64,000 nt of DNA, from the NCBI GenBank assembly GCA_900770165.1, contig CAAGJJ010000131.1:16846-80845 (forward strand). Reading direction: 5' to 3'. Source of the DNA: Clostridia bacterium (lineage in GTDB: Bacteria; Bacillota; Clostridia; Oscillospirales; Acutalibacteraceae). Positions 51,897 to 59,874 of this stretch are shown in pieces. Numbering within the stretch: the first letter of the stretch is position 1; each line of letters begins with the position of its first letter. The notes below the pieces were generated by a model that ran no database searches, was not told where the DNA came from, and saw nothing but the letters and a program-made list of their open reading frames with translations. Position numbers and translations under genes: made by a program.

Positions 51897-53137
51897 TTTT
51901 TAACGAAAATGCAGTCATTTATAGATGATTGCTTTTTTACAATATCTTCAGCTAATGCCTTGCAAGATGGTGCACCACATGAACCACAGTCCAGCCCAGG
52001 AAGAAGTTCACATAGTTTATCTATATCTTCCATCATTTGCATGGCCTCTTCCAGATTATCTGAAAGGTTTAGTACAGGAGAAAATTTTAATTCTTTATTC
52101 CATCGCATATTGTTAGGAATTTTTCCATTTATATTGTTAAGTGAGGAAGGTAGATATTTTTTAAGACCCTTTATTCTCGTTTTGGCTATGTATGGGTTTT
52201 CAATGGTTAAAACACCACCTACACAACCGCCGGAACAAGCATTAAGTTCAATAAAATCTATATCCCTTATTCTATTATCTTCAACTTCATCTAATACTCT
52301 TATAACATTTTCAATGCCATCTGCTGCAAGGTAATTATTGCTCATTGTGGCGTTTGATTCACCCTCTGTTGTGGCCCAGCCTATTCCTATGAATCCAGAT
52401 TTTGAAAGTGATTTTATATTTTCAGGCTTAAGTTTATCAATATTTTTTGAAAGGGTTTTAAATATATCGCTCATTGCTATTGCTCCATCGACTGAAGAGA
52501 TATCTTTACCTAAAGGATCTTTTATCTCGGTTACTTTTGCGGGGCATGGTGTTATAAAAAAAGCACCTATATCTTTAATTGGAATACCAGTCTTTTTGAA
52601 TGCCTCTTTTTTAGCAATCGTGGCTGAGGTTTCCATAGGAGAGTTTATTGGTAGTACAAGTTTACAAAGTTCTGGAAAACACACTTTAATTAATCTAACA
52701 ACTGCGGGACACGCTGAACTTATTATAGGTTTTTTAACATTTTTGTCTGTTATCATTTTTTTAGTTGCATCAGATATTAGTTCGGCACCTCTTGATGCTT
52801 CAAAAACATAATCGAAACCTATATCTTTTAATCCTGTTAGAATTATATCTATATTATGTAAGTTATTAAATTGTCCAAACAGTGAAGGTGCAGGCAAAGC
52901 AATTTTATATTTCCACCCATTTATTATAGATATAGGGTCTGCCTTAACTTTTTTTGCATGATGAGGACAGATTCTTATGCATTCACCACAATCGATGCAA
53001 CGTTCTGAAATTATTCGAGCTTTACCATTATGTAGCCTTATTGCTTCTGTGGGGCATCGTTTAAGGCAATTTGTGCATCCTTTACATTTATCTTTGTCTA
53101 AAATAACAGAGTGAAAAAACTTATCCAAATTTTCCAC
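51893..53137 (-). CDS. Putative sensory [FeFe] hydrogenase-like protein (HydS type)
   Basis: 414 aa. Two [4Fe-4S] motifs at the N-terminus (C18-C28 and C47-C57), then the H-cluster domain with single-ligand loops: SSACPAVV (C143), TPCPAKVTEI (C198) and NACSGGCVGG (C301, C305). Ala142 replaces the Cys that relays protons in catalytic hydrogenases, as in characterised sensory (HydS) enzymes. A C-terminal four-Cys Fe-S motif (CGSCGAPSC from 384, plus C409) adds another cluster; there is no PAS domain. It probably senses H2 or redox state rather than producing H2. Coupled to a DRTGG gene downstream. Confidence 0.88.
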   Translation of the reverse strand: MENLDKFFHSVILDKDKCKGCTNCLKRCPTEAIRLHNGKARIISERCIDCGECIRICPHHAKKVKADPISIINGWKYKIALPAPSLFGQFNNLHNIDIILTGLKDIGFDYVFEASRGAELISDATKKMITDKNVKKPIISSACPAVVRLIKVCFPELCKLVLPINSPMETSATIAKKEAFKKTGIPIKDIGAFFITPCPAKVTEIKDPLGKDISSVDGAIAMSDIFKTLSKNIDKLKPENIKSLSKSGFIGIGWATTEGESNATMSNNYLAADGIENVIRVLDEVEDNRIRDIDFIELNACSGGCVGGVLTIENPYIAKTRIKGLKKYLPSSLNNINGKIPNNMRWNKELKFSPVLNLSDNLEEAMQMMEDIDKLCELLPGLDCGSCGAPSCKALAEDIVKKQSSINDCIFVKN

Positions 53138-53150
53138 CTCTTTTAAATTG

Positions 53151-53579
53151 TTAGTTATTGTTTGAATGTACAGATAAATAAACTGTGGTTCCTTTTCCTA
53201 TTTCTGTATTAATTTTTAGTTCATCTGTGTATTTTTTCATATTTGGAAGCCCCATTCCAGCTCCAAACCCAAGTTCCCTTATGTTTTCAGGAGCAGTCGA
53301 ATATCCTTCCTGCATAGCTTTTTCTAGGTCTTTTATTCCAGGACCATTATCTTGGAGGGTAACGTTGACTTTATCGGGATGAATGTCTACATTAATTTTT
53401 CCGCCATTTGCGTGAATTACCATATTTATTTCAGCTTCATACATAGCAATAGCTATTCGACGAATTGCTGCTGTATTATATCCAAGTTTTTTGAGCTTAT
53501 TTTTAACTTGGCAAGAAGCATCTCCAGCTAACTTAAAATTATCGCCAGGGACAATATATTTTAAATTAATTGTACTCAT
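53151..53579 (-). CDS. RsbW-like serine/threonine kinase-type ATPase
   Basis: 142 aa. GHKL fold: N-box AMYEAEINMVIHANGG, G1 LQDNGPGI, G2 GFGAGMGLPNMK and GKGTTVYLSV. Resembles anti-sigma factor kinases (RsbW/SpoIIAB) that phosphorylate STAS proteins, but no STAS or sigma gene is nearby. Its stop is 13 bases before the HydS-like gene and its start overlaps the DRTGG gene, so it is a likely output partner of the H-cluster sensor. Confidence 0.88.
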   Translation of the reverse strand: MSTINLKYIVPGDNFKLAGDASCQVKNKLKKLGYNTAAIRRIAIAMYEAEINMVIHANGGKINVDIHPDKVNVTLQDNGPGIKDLEKAMQEGYSTAPENIRELGFGAGMGLPNMKKYTDELKINTEIGKGTTVYLSVHSNNN

Positions 53580-53926
53580 TAAACCTCACATCCTCCTCGA
53601 AGACCATGTGTATATAGAAGGCCACATGTAGTAAACATTCTTAGTTTTGTTGAGATTAATGTAATGGCTTTCTCTTGTGCAAGTTTTATAACAGTTTCAT
53701 CGGGTTCTTTTCCCCTTACAAATACTATGCATTTAATATCCATCATATCTGCAGTTCTTACTACTTGTGGGTTAACAAGGCCGGTTATTAATACAGATTG
53801 ATCTTTGACATAGGCTAAAACATCGCTCATCATATCGCTGCCACATGCCGTTTTTACTTCTGTATTTAAGTTTGAGGCTGTTATAATATTGGCATTGAGA
53901 ATTTTTATAATATCATTGACAGTCAT
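53579..53926 (-). CDS. DRTGG domain protein
   Basis: 115 aa. DRTGG fold with VNDIIKILNANIIT, MMSDVLAYVKDQSVLITG and VNPQVVRTADMMDIKCIVFVRGK. The literal DRTGG motif is not present, as is common. First gene of the sensory run; promoter elements lie upstream at 54067-54095. Likely small-molecule or nucleotide binding; exact role unknown. Confidence 0.85.
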   Translation of the reverse strand: MTVNDIIKILNANIITASNLNTEVKTACGSDMMSDVLAYVKDQSVLITGLVNPQVVRTADMMDIKCIVFVRGKEPDETVIKLAQEKAITLISTKLRMFTTCGLLYTHGLRGGCEV

Positions 53927-54066
53927 GTAAATTATCCTCCTAAATAAATGTAATTAATAAATATATTTTATTAAAAATTAGTATAACATATTATAAATCT
54001 TAAAATAACCAATATTATTTATAAACATAATTTAAGAGGTATTTAAAGATGTTTATAACACATTTT

Positions 54067-54095
54067 ATAATACTATAAATTAGCATGTTTTGCAA
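54067..54095 (-). promoter_or_regulatory. Predicted sigma-A promoter of the DRTGG-HydS run
   Basis: On the minus strand TTGCAA (54095-54090), a 17-base spacer and TATTAT (54072-54067), about 140 bases upstream of the DRTGG start. Confidence 0.5.
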
Positions 54096-54195
54096 TTATA
54101 TACGAGTATAATGAATATATAAAATAAATTATTTATATGTAATTATTTTTGATATTATTAATATAATTAGGTTATATCTTACATAATAGTGAATA

Positions 54196-54224
54196 TTGAT
54201 TAAACATTATAAAAGAGATATAAT
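54196..54224 (+). promoter_or_regulatory. Predicted sigma-A promoter of serC-serA
   Basis: TTGATT (54196-54201), a 17-base spacer and perfect TATAAT (54219-54224), 36 bases upstream of the serC start. Confidence 0.65.
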
Positions 54225-54260
54225 AATAAATTAAATAAAAATAATTTAGGAGGTATTTCA

Positions 54261-55352
54261 TTGAGCAGAGTTTACAATTTTTCGGCAGGTCCATCTGTTT
54301 TACCGGTAGAGGTTTTGCAAAAAGCATCGGGGCAAATGTTAGATTATAAAGAAAGCGGCCAATCTGTTATGGAAATGTCGCATAGGTCTAAAGTGTTTAC
54401 AGATATAATAGAAGAAACCGAAGAACTTTTACGTTTAACAATGAATATTCCTCAAAATTATAAAGTATTGTTTTTACAAGGGGGTGCATCGTCACAATTT
54501 GCAATGGTCCCTCTAAATTTGATGAATAAAAATAATAAAGCTGATTTTGTTATTACTGGACAATGGGCTAATAAAGCTTATAAAGAGGCTTCTAGATATG
54601 GAACCACTAAAATAGTAGCATCATCTGTTGATAAAACTTTTTCTTATATCCCGGAATTAGATGAAAATAATTTTACAAAAGATGCAGATTATTTTCATAT
54701 ATGTTTAAACAATACTATTTATGGCACAAAATTTCCTGAACTTCCTAACACAGGTTCAATTCCTCTAGTTGCCGACGTATCTTCATATATATTATCTGAA
54801 CCAATGGATATTTCAAAGTTTGGTGTATTATATGCTGGTGCTCAAAAAAATATGGGCCCTGCAGGGTTGACCGTTGTAATAATTAGGGAAGATCTTATTG
54901 GTAATGCTTTTGAATTTACTCCTACAATGTTTAACTACCAAACACATGTGAATGCCAAATCTTTATTTAATACTCCTCCATGCTACTGTATTTATATTTT
55001 AGGCTTGGTTTTAGAGTGGATACGCGATAATATAGGTGGATTACATAATATGAAGAAAATAAATGAAGAGAAAGCTTCTTTAATATATAATTTTCTTGAT
55101 AATTCTAAATTATTTAAAGCTACTGTTAAAAAGAAAAAAGATCGTTCGATTATGAATATTCCATTTGTTACAGGAGATGCCGAACTTGATGCTAAGTTTA
55201 TTAGCGAAGCACAATGTAATAATATAGTTAATATAAAAGGCCATAGAAGTGTTGGTGGAATGAGAGCTTCTATATACAATGCTATGCCATTAGAGGGAGT
55301 TAGGGCTCTGGTTGAGTTTATGGAGAATTTTGAAAAAGAAAATATTAATTAG
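54261..55352 (+). CDS. serC: Phosphoserine aminotransferase
   Basis: 363 aa, TTG start after AGGAGG. PLP enzyme making 3-phosphoserine from 3-phosphohydroxypyruvate and glutamate. FSAGPSVLPVEVL, LFLQGGASSQFAMVP, the PLP Lys in YAGAQKNMGPAG and the C-terminal GHRSVGGMRASIYNAMP are diagnostic. serA follows 10 bases later; serB is not present nearby. Confidence 0.96.
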   Translation: MSRVYNFSAGPSVLPVEVLQKASGQMLDYKESGQSVMEMSHRSKVFTDIIEETEELLRLTMNIPQNYKVLFLQGGASSQFAMVPLNLMNKNNKADFVITGQWANKAYKEASRYGTTKIVASSVDKTFSYIPELDENNFTKDADYFHICLNNTIYGTKFPELPNTGSIPLVADVSSYILSEPMDISKFGVLYAGAQKNMGPAGLTVVIIREDLIGNAFEFTPTMFNYQTHVNAKSLFNTPPCYCIYILGLVLEWIRDNIGGLHNMKKINEEKASLIYNFLDNSKLFKATVKKKKDRSIMNIPFVTGDAELDAKFISEAQCNNIVNIKGHRSVGGMRASIYNAMPLEGVRALVEFMENFEKENIN

Positions 55353-55362
55353 GGGGATATAT

Positions 55363-56526
55363 ATGTACAATATACTGACTTTAAATAATATTTCTAAAAA
55401 AGGTTTGAATTTATTTGGAGCTGACTATAATTGTTCTTCAGATATAAAATTACCAGATGCAATTTTGGTTAGATCACAGTCTATGCATGAAATGCCTTTT
55501 GACAATAGCATTTTAGCTGTAGCAAGAGCGGGCGCAGGAGTGAATAATATACCTGTGGAAAAATGTAGTGAGAATGGCACGGTTGTATTTAATACTCCTG
55601 GTGCGAATGCTAATGCAGTTAAGGAACTTGTTTTGGTAGGATTACTACTATCATCTAGAAAAATATATAATGGTATTAAATGGGTTGAAAGTTTAAAGGG
55701 GCAGAACGAATTAGTGGGAAAAATGGTAGAGAAGGGAAAGTCATCTTTTGCAGGGCCTGAGCTGAAAGGGAAAAAACTTGGTGTTATTGGGCTGGGAGCA
55801 ATTGGTGTGTTAGTTGCAAATGCCGCTTTATGTTTAGGTATGGAAGTATTTGGGTATGATCCATATATATCTATTGATTCAGCTTGGGGGTTATCTTCTA
55901 AAGTAAAACATTCTTTTTCAATGGAAAAAATATTTTCAAACTGTGATTATATAACTATGCACGTTCCGCTATCGCCAGATACTGAAAATATGATTAATAG
56001 TGAATCAATTCGTTTAATGAAAAATGGTGTTAGGATTTTAAATTTTTCCAGAGGAGGCCTTGTAAGTAATAAAGATATTGTAGATGCAGTTAAGTCTGGA
56101 AAAGTTATGAGCTATGTAACTGATTTCCCATCTTATGATCTTATAGGTGTTGATGGTATAATTGCGATACCTCATTTGGGAGCATCTACACCAGAATCGG
56201 AAGAGAATTGTTCTGTAATGGCGGTTAATCAATTAAAAGATTATTTAGAAAATGGCAATATTGTGAATTCTGTTAATATGCCTAATATATCTATGGCTAG
56301 AGATGGTGGTACAAGAGTTTGTGTTTTGCACAAAAATATTCCTAATATAATTAGTTCTGTGTCAGGGGTTTTATCTTCTAATAGTGTAAATATTGAAAAT
56401 ATGAGTAGTAAATCTAGAAATGCTTATGCTTATGCTATTTTAGACGTTACTGGAGATGTATTTGAAGATATTATACGGAAGATCTATAATATTGATGGTG
56501 TTATTAGAACTAGAATAATAATATAA
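55363..56526 (+). CDS. serA: D-3-phosphoglycerate dehydrogenase
   Basis: 387 aa from ATG 55363 (AGGGGG upstream; the longer frame overlaps serC). It oxidises 3-phosphoglycerate, starting serine synthesis. NAD loop GLGAIGVLVANAA, GYDPYI, catalytic-region FSRGGLVSN and HLGASTPESEENC, then a C-terminal ACT domain (about 315-387) for serine feedback. This is the short form. Confidence 0.95.
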   Translation: MYNILTLNNISKKGLNLFGADYNCSSDIKLPDAILVRSQSMHEMPFDNSILAVARAGAGVNNIPVEKCSENGTVVFNTPGANANAVKELVLVGLLLSSRKIYNGIKWVESLKGQNELVGKMVEKGKSSFAGPELKGKKLGVIGLGAIGVLVANAALCLGMEVFGYDPYISIDSAWGLSSKVKHSFSMEKIFSNCDYITMHVPLSPDTENMINSESIRLMKNGVRILNFSRGGLVSNKDIVDAVKSGKVMSYVTDFPSYDLIGVDGIIAIPHLGASTPESEENCSVMAVNQLKDYLENGNIVNSVNMPNISMARDGGTRVCVLHKNIPNIISSVSGVLSSNSVNIENMSSKSRNAYAYAILDVTGDVFEDIIRKIYNIDGVIRTRIII

Positions 56527-56548
56527 TATTTATAAAGGTTTGATATTA

Positions 56549-56875
56549 ATGAGAAAGAAAAGTGTTAAATCACAGAAAAAAACTAGGTCTAGGTTTCAGT
56601 CTATAAAAACTGAAAACGTAAATGAAGGATATGTAGAAGAAATAAATTCGGTAGATAAAATAGAAATAAAAGATGAAAAAGAAGAATCTTTGCCGTTAGT
56701 TAAAAAAACACATAAGGGCGAAGACAGTAGAACGTATGATGATAAAGTTCAATATGCCTTAGAAGAATTAACTGAGGAGTTAGGGCTAAGTGACTATGAG
56801 GTTAATGCAGAAGATTCTAATATAATTAGATCTAGATATAAAGATATTGATATATCTATTGAATATCTTAGTTAA
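56549..56875 (+). CDS. Charged protein of unknown function
   Basis: 108 aa from ATG 56549, 10 bases after AAAGG; an in-frame TTG at 56540 is the alternative. N-terminal 60 residues are Lys/Glu-rich and probably disordered; the C-terminal part (YDDKVQYALEELTEELGLSDYEV to the end) looks folded, helix plus strands. No membrane segment. It follows serA by 22 bases and precedes mtnN, likely one transcript. Not recognised. Confidence 0.65.
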   Translation: MRKKSVKSQKKTRSRFQSIKTENVNEGYVEEINSVDKIEIKDEKEESLPLVKKTHKGEDSRTYDDKVQYALEELTEELGLSDYEVNAEDSNIIRSRYKDIDISIEYLS

Positions 56876-56911
56876 CAGGAATAATAAAAAATAAAGGGTG
56901 AATATTTTAGT

Positions 56912-57598
56912 ATGATTGGTATTATTGGGGCAATGGATGTAGAAGTTGATACTTTAGTAAAAAGCTTAAAAGATGAACAAAAATTTGTAATAAGTGGAAT
57001 AAAATATACTAAAGGTATATTGAGCGGAAGAGAATGTGTTATAGCCAAGTCTAGTCCTGGCAAAGTCAATGCGGCAATTTGTACTCAAACAATGATACTA
57101 AAATTTTCCCCTGATTATATAATAAATATAGGAGTTGCAGGAGCTATTTTAAATTCGTTACATGTTGGTGATGTAGCTTTAGCTGAGAATGTAGTTCAAC
57201 ACGATGTTGATACATCTCCATTAGGGGACCCTAAAGGGATGGTATCGGGAATTAATTTAATAGAGATTCCTTGTTCTAAATATTTAATAGAAAAGGTTTC
57301 GCAAATTTTAGAGGAACAAGATATAACGTTCTTTAAGGGGACTATTATTACAGGAGATCAATTTATTGCTAATAAAGAAGACTTATATAAATTAGGAAAT
57401 GATTTTAAGGGAATAGCATGTGAAATGGAAGGTGGAAGTATAGGACAAGTTTGCTACATAAATGGAGTAGAGTTTATTGTTTTAAGATCTATATCTGATA
57501 GTGCAGATGAGAACTCTGCTTATAGTTATGAAAAATTTGTAGAAATTTCTGCTCAAAAATCTTGTGAGTTAATAAAAAGGGTAATACAAAAAATATAA
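56912..57598 (+). CDS. mtnN: 5'-methylthioadenosine/S-adenosylhomocysteine nucleosidase
   Basis: 228 aa. It hydrolyses MTA and SAH to adenine and a thioribose compound, clearing SAM by-products. GIIGAMDVEVDTLV, SPGKVNAA, INIGVAGA, TGDQFIA and CEMEGGSIGQVCY, then RSISDSADENS with the catalytic Asp. Normal length; last gene of the serC run. Confidence 0.95.
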   Translation: MIGIIGAMDVEVDTLVKSLKDEQKFVISGIKYTKGILSGRECVIAKSSPGKVNAAICTQTMILKFSPDYIINIGVAGAILNSLHVGDVALAENVVQHDVDTSPLGDPKGMVSGINLIEIPCSKYLIEKVSQILEEQDITFFKGTIITGDQFIANKEDLYKLGNDFKGIACEMEGGSIGQVCYINGVEFIVLRSISDSADENSAYSYEKFVEISAQKSCELIKRVIQKI

Positions 57599-57639
57599 AT
57601 TATATATTAAGTTGAATTATTATAAAATATATTTTTAGA

Positions 57640-59085
57640 TTAATTATACAAGTTATTCACCTTTTCAACAAAGTTTTCAACATTAGCTAAATCTAAATGT
57701 TTAACTAGAAAATAATCTTTTCGTTCAGAAAAAACATATATTTTAAGATTTGCCCTCTTCACCTTTTTTTGAAGAGGGTTTTGTGTTATTTGTATTGACT
57801 GTATTTTGTTTAAAGGGATATTTCCTGAGATTAATGATAACCGTCTAAATCCGTTAATTAAAAGCTGTTTCGGATATAAACATGCTTTTGAGTGCCTGTA
57901 TGCAGTTACTCTAAAAAGTATCCACCATATAAGTACGGGTATTATAAAAATTAAAAATAATATTATAAATTGTTTGTAATTACTATTGGTATAAAAAATA
58001 ATAGATATTACTAAACTGAATATAAAAATAGATACTGGGACAAAGAGAAAACTTTTTATTGATGCTGTTTTAGGAAATATTGAAAATAGAGATTGTTTAG
58101 TTAAATCTACAAATAAACTTTCTGGAATTGTATTATATAAAGATTCTTTTAAAGCTTTTTTAGATGCACAGGCAATAAGCATATTTTTATCACCTTTTTC
58201 TTTACTATTGCCAACAGCATTTATATATGCACTTTCTAGTTTTAGTATTTTCATAAGAAGACTTTGCTTTACTGATATAGCGCTTATATCAGTAATTTTT
58301 AAAATTCTACTATAGGTGTTAATTAATCCTCTTTTTATTAAAATGTTATCTTTAAATTTAAAAACTGTGAAACCTGTATATCTAGATATTTGTAGCAGTA
58401 AAGAAATTACCCACCCTGCTAACAAAATATAAGCAAGTGTTGCAGCTATTGGAGGTACACCAAAAGCTACCAGCTGTAAACTTATATCGACGGTTGAATA
58501 TAAACGTTCTGTTGCTTCTTCACCAATTAATGTACCAAGTTTGTTTATAAATGGGGCTAAAAATAGTAAGCCAGCTGCAGAATTTGACCAAGATGCTGAC
58601 ATTAGAATAATTTTAGGTGTGCTTGAAGTATATACAGTTTTATAAGATGTTTTAGGATTGATTGTTTTGAGTGTGTTGTTAAGATTTTTGTTAGACAAGT
58701 TAATTGAAATATCTGCTTTTGTACTTTTTTTTGATGGAGTATCAAGTGTTAATTTTATAGAACCAAATATAGCGGGAATAATGCTTTGAATTACTGTTAT
58801 TGAATGTATATTTTTATATGGTATGGTGGACCTTTTTTTGAAAATTACACCGTATGATAAATATAAACAATGCTTTGAACTGTGGTAATTTATAGCTGAA
58901 TATTCCTTTATAGAAAAAGCAACTATTAGAAAAAGAATAAGTATATTTATGCCCATGGTATTAATTATTTCTAATAGACTTCTAGGGCGTATTATTAATT
59001 GCTGCAATACAGGGATTATGAATAAGAAAGAAAATTTAGAGAGATATTCAAGTATAGTATAAGGGTGAGTTTTATTATATTTCAT
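57640..59085 (-). CDS. Bacterial PH-domain membrane protein (YdbT type)
   Basis: 481 aa. Paired membrane helices near the N-terminus (about 12-56), a middle cluster (about 165-230) and another pair (about 342-392), each followed by a bPH_2-type domain (YLSYGVIFKKRSTIPYKNIHS, ILIKRGLINTYSRILKITDI, LLINGFRRLSLISGNIPLNKIQS). Family role is unclear; in Bacillus, YdbST give resistance to certain bacteriocins. Its start overlaps the end of the YdbS-like gene. Confidence 0.88.
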   Translation of the reverse strand: MKYNKTHPYTILEYLSKFSFLFIIPVLQQLIIRPRSLLEIINTMGINILILFLIVAFSIKEYSAINYHSSKHCLYLSYGVIFKKRSTIPYKNIHSITVIQSIIPAIFGSIKLTLDTPSKKSTKADISINLSNKNLNNTLKTINPKTSYKTVYTSSTPKIILMSASWSNSAAGLLFLAPFINKLGTLIGEEATERLYSTVDISLQLVAFGVPPIAATLAYILLAGWVISLLLQISRYTGFTVFKFKDNILIKRGLINTYSRILKITDISAISVKQSLLMKILKLESAYINAVGNSKEKGDKNMLIACASKKALKESLYNTIPESLFVDLTKQSLFSIFPKTASIKSFLFVPVSIFIFSLVISIIFYTNSNYKQFIILFLIFIIPVLIWWILFRVTAYRHSKACLYPKQLLINGFRRLSLISGNIPLNKIQSIQITQNPLQKKVKRANLKIYVFSERKDYFLVKHLDLANVENFVEKVNNLYN

Positions 59086-59515
59086 TAACTATTCTCCTAG
59101 TTAATTTGCTTTTTATTTTAGATCCTGCAGAAAGCTCGATGTTTGAAAGGACTGTTTTAGAGCCGGAAGTATGAAATATTAGAGAACAAGTTGAAAACAT
59201 TTTTTGAGAAGGACTTTGAATTAATTCTATATATTGTAATTTATTAAGATTTACAGAAATAGATTTTAAAAAAAATACTCCATAGTTTATTGTAATTAGT
59301 TGGTTGGATATATGATATGATTTCCTTCTATAATTTTCAGGGCAATAATAAATGATTATAAAAACATAACTTAATACCAAAATTATAAAAATAAATAAGG
59401 AAGTATATACGTTAAATATACCTATAAAACCGCAAAAGAATGTTAAAATTGAGTATAGTAAACTGTATCTTATTTTTAATACAGCTATACTTCCTTTGTG
59501 TATAGAATTTGACAT
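59075..59515 (-). CDS. Bacterial PH-domain membrane protein (YdbS type)
   Basis: 146 aa. Two membrane helices (about 15-58) then one bPH_2 domain (YHISNQLITINYGVFFLKSISVNLNKLQYIELIQ in parts). Forms the usual YdbS-YdbT pair with the overlapping gene downstream, probably as a membrane complex. Confidence 0.87.
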   Translation of the reverse strand: MSNSIHKGSIAVLKIRYSLLYSILTFFCGFIGIFNVYTSLFIFIILVLSYVFIIIYYCPENYRRKSYHISNQLITINYGVFFLKSISVNLNKLQYIELIQSPSQKMFSTCSLIFHTSGSKTVLSNIELSAGSKIKSKLTRRIVNEI

Positions 59516-59874
59516 TTTTATTCACCATAAATTTATTATCAGGTTATTAAAAAACTCAATGTAATACAATTTTAAAAAATAAGATGAAAAATTTATAACT
59601 TTTATTTTTTATATTTTTCTAATTTTAGTATCGCTTTTTTATTTAATTTTTATACATAGGTATGTAGATCTAGTACGTAAGAATAAGAATGGTGAGCAAT
59701 GTTGTGTTATATGTGTATTTTGTTATGATTAGTTATAATGCATAAATTGCGGTTAAAATAAGAGGTAAGGCATATGTTTTAGTTAACACGATTATATTAT
59801 AAAGTGTTGAAATGAAGCGAAAAATATGATATCATATATAAAATAAATGTAAATATTAAAAAGGGATGAGAATA
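59516..59874. other. Divergent intergenic region
   Basis: About 359 AT-rich bases between the ydbS-like gene and the lysozyme. It holds the predicted lysozyme promoter (59807-59835). I found no ORF, RNA gene or clear repeat in the remaining 290 bases. Confidence 0.5.
59807..59835 (+). promoter_or_regulatory. Predicted sigma-A promoter of the GH25 lysozyme gene
   Basis: TTGAAA (59807-59812), a 17-base spacer and TATCAT (59830-59835), 40 bases before the GTG start. Confidence 0.6.

Larger units (their letters stand above)
53927..54260. other. Divergent intergenic region, promoters only
   Basis: 334 bases, very AT-rich. It carries a minus-strand promoter for the sensory hydrogenase run (54067-54095) and a plus-strand promoter for serC (54196-54224). 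No ORF, RNA gene or T-box motif was seen. Confidence 0.6.

Noticed and set aside
52338..52811. 157-codon plus-strand ORF inside the HydS-like gene
   Set aside because: Antisense shadow of a gene with clear Fe-S motifs; no ribosome-binding site.
53927..54260. T-box or serine-responsive riboswitch before serC
   Set aside because: The region is AT-rich with only promoter-like boxes; no conserved aptamer motif.
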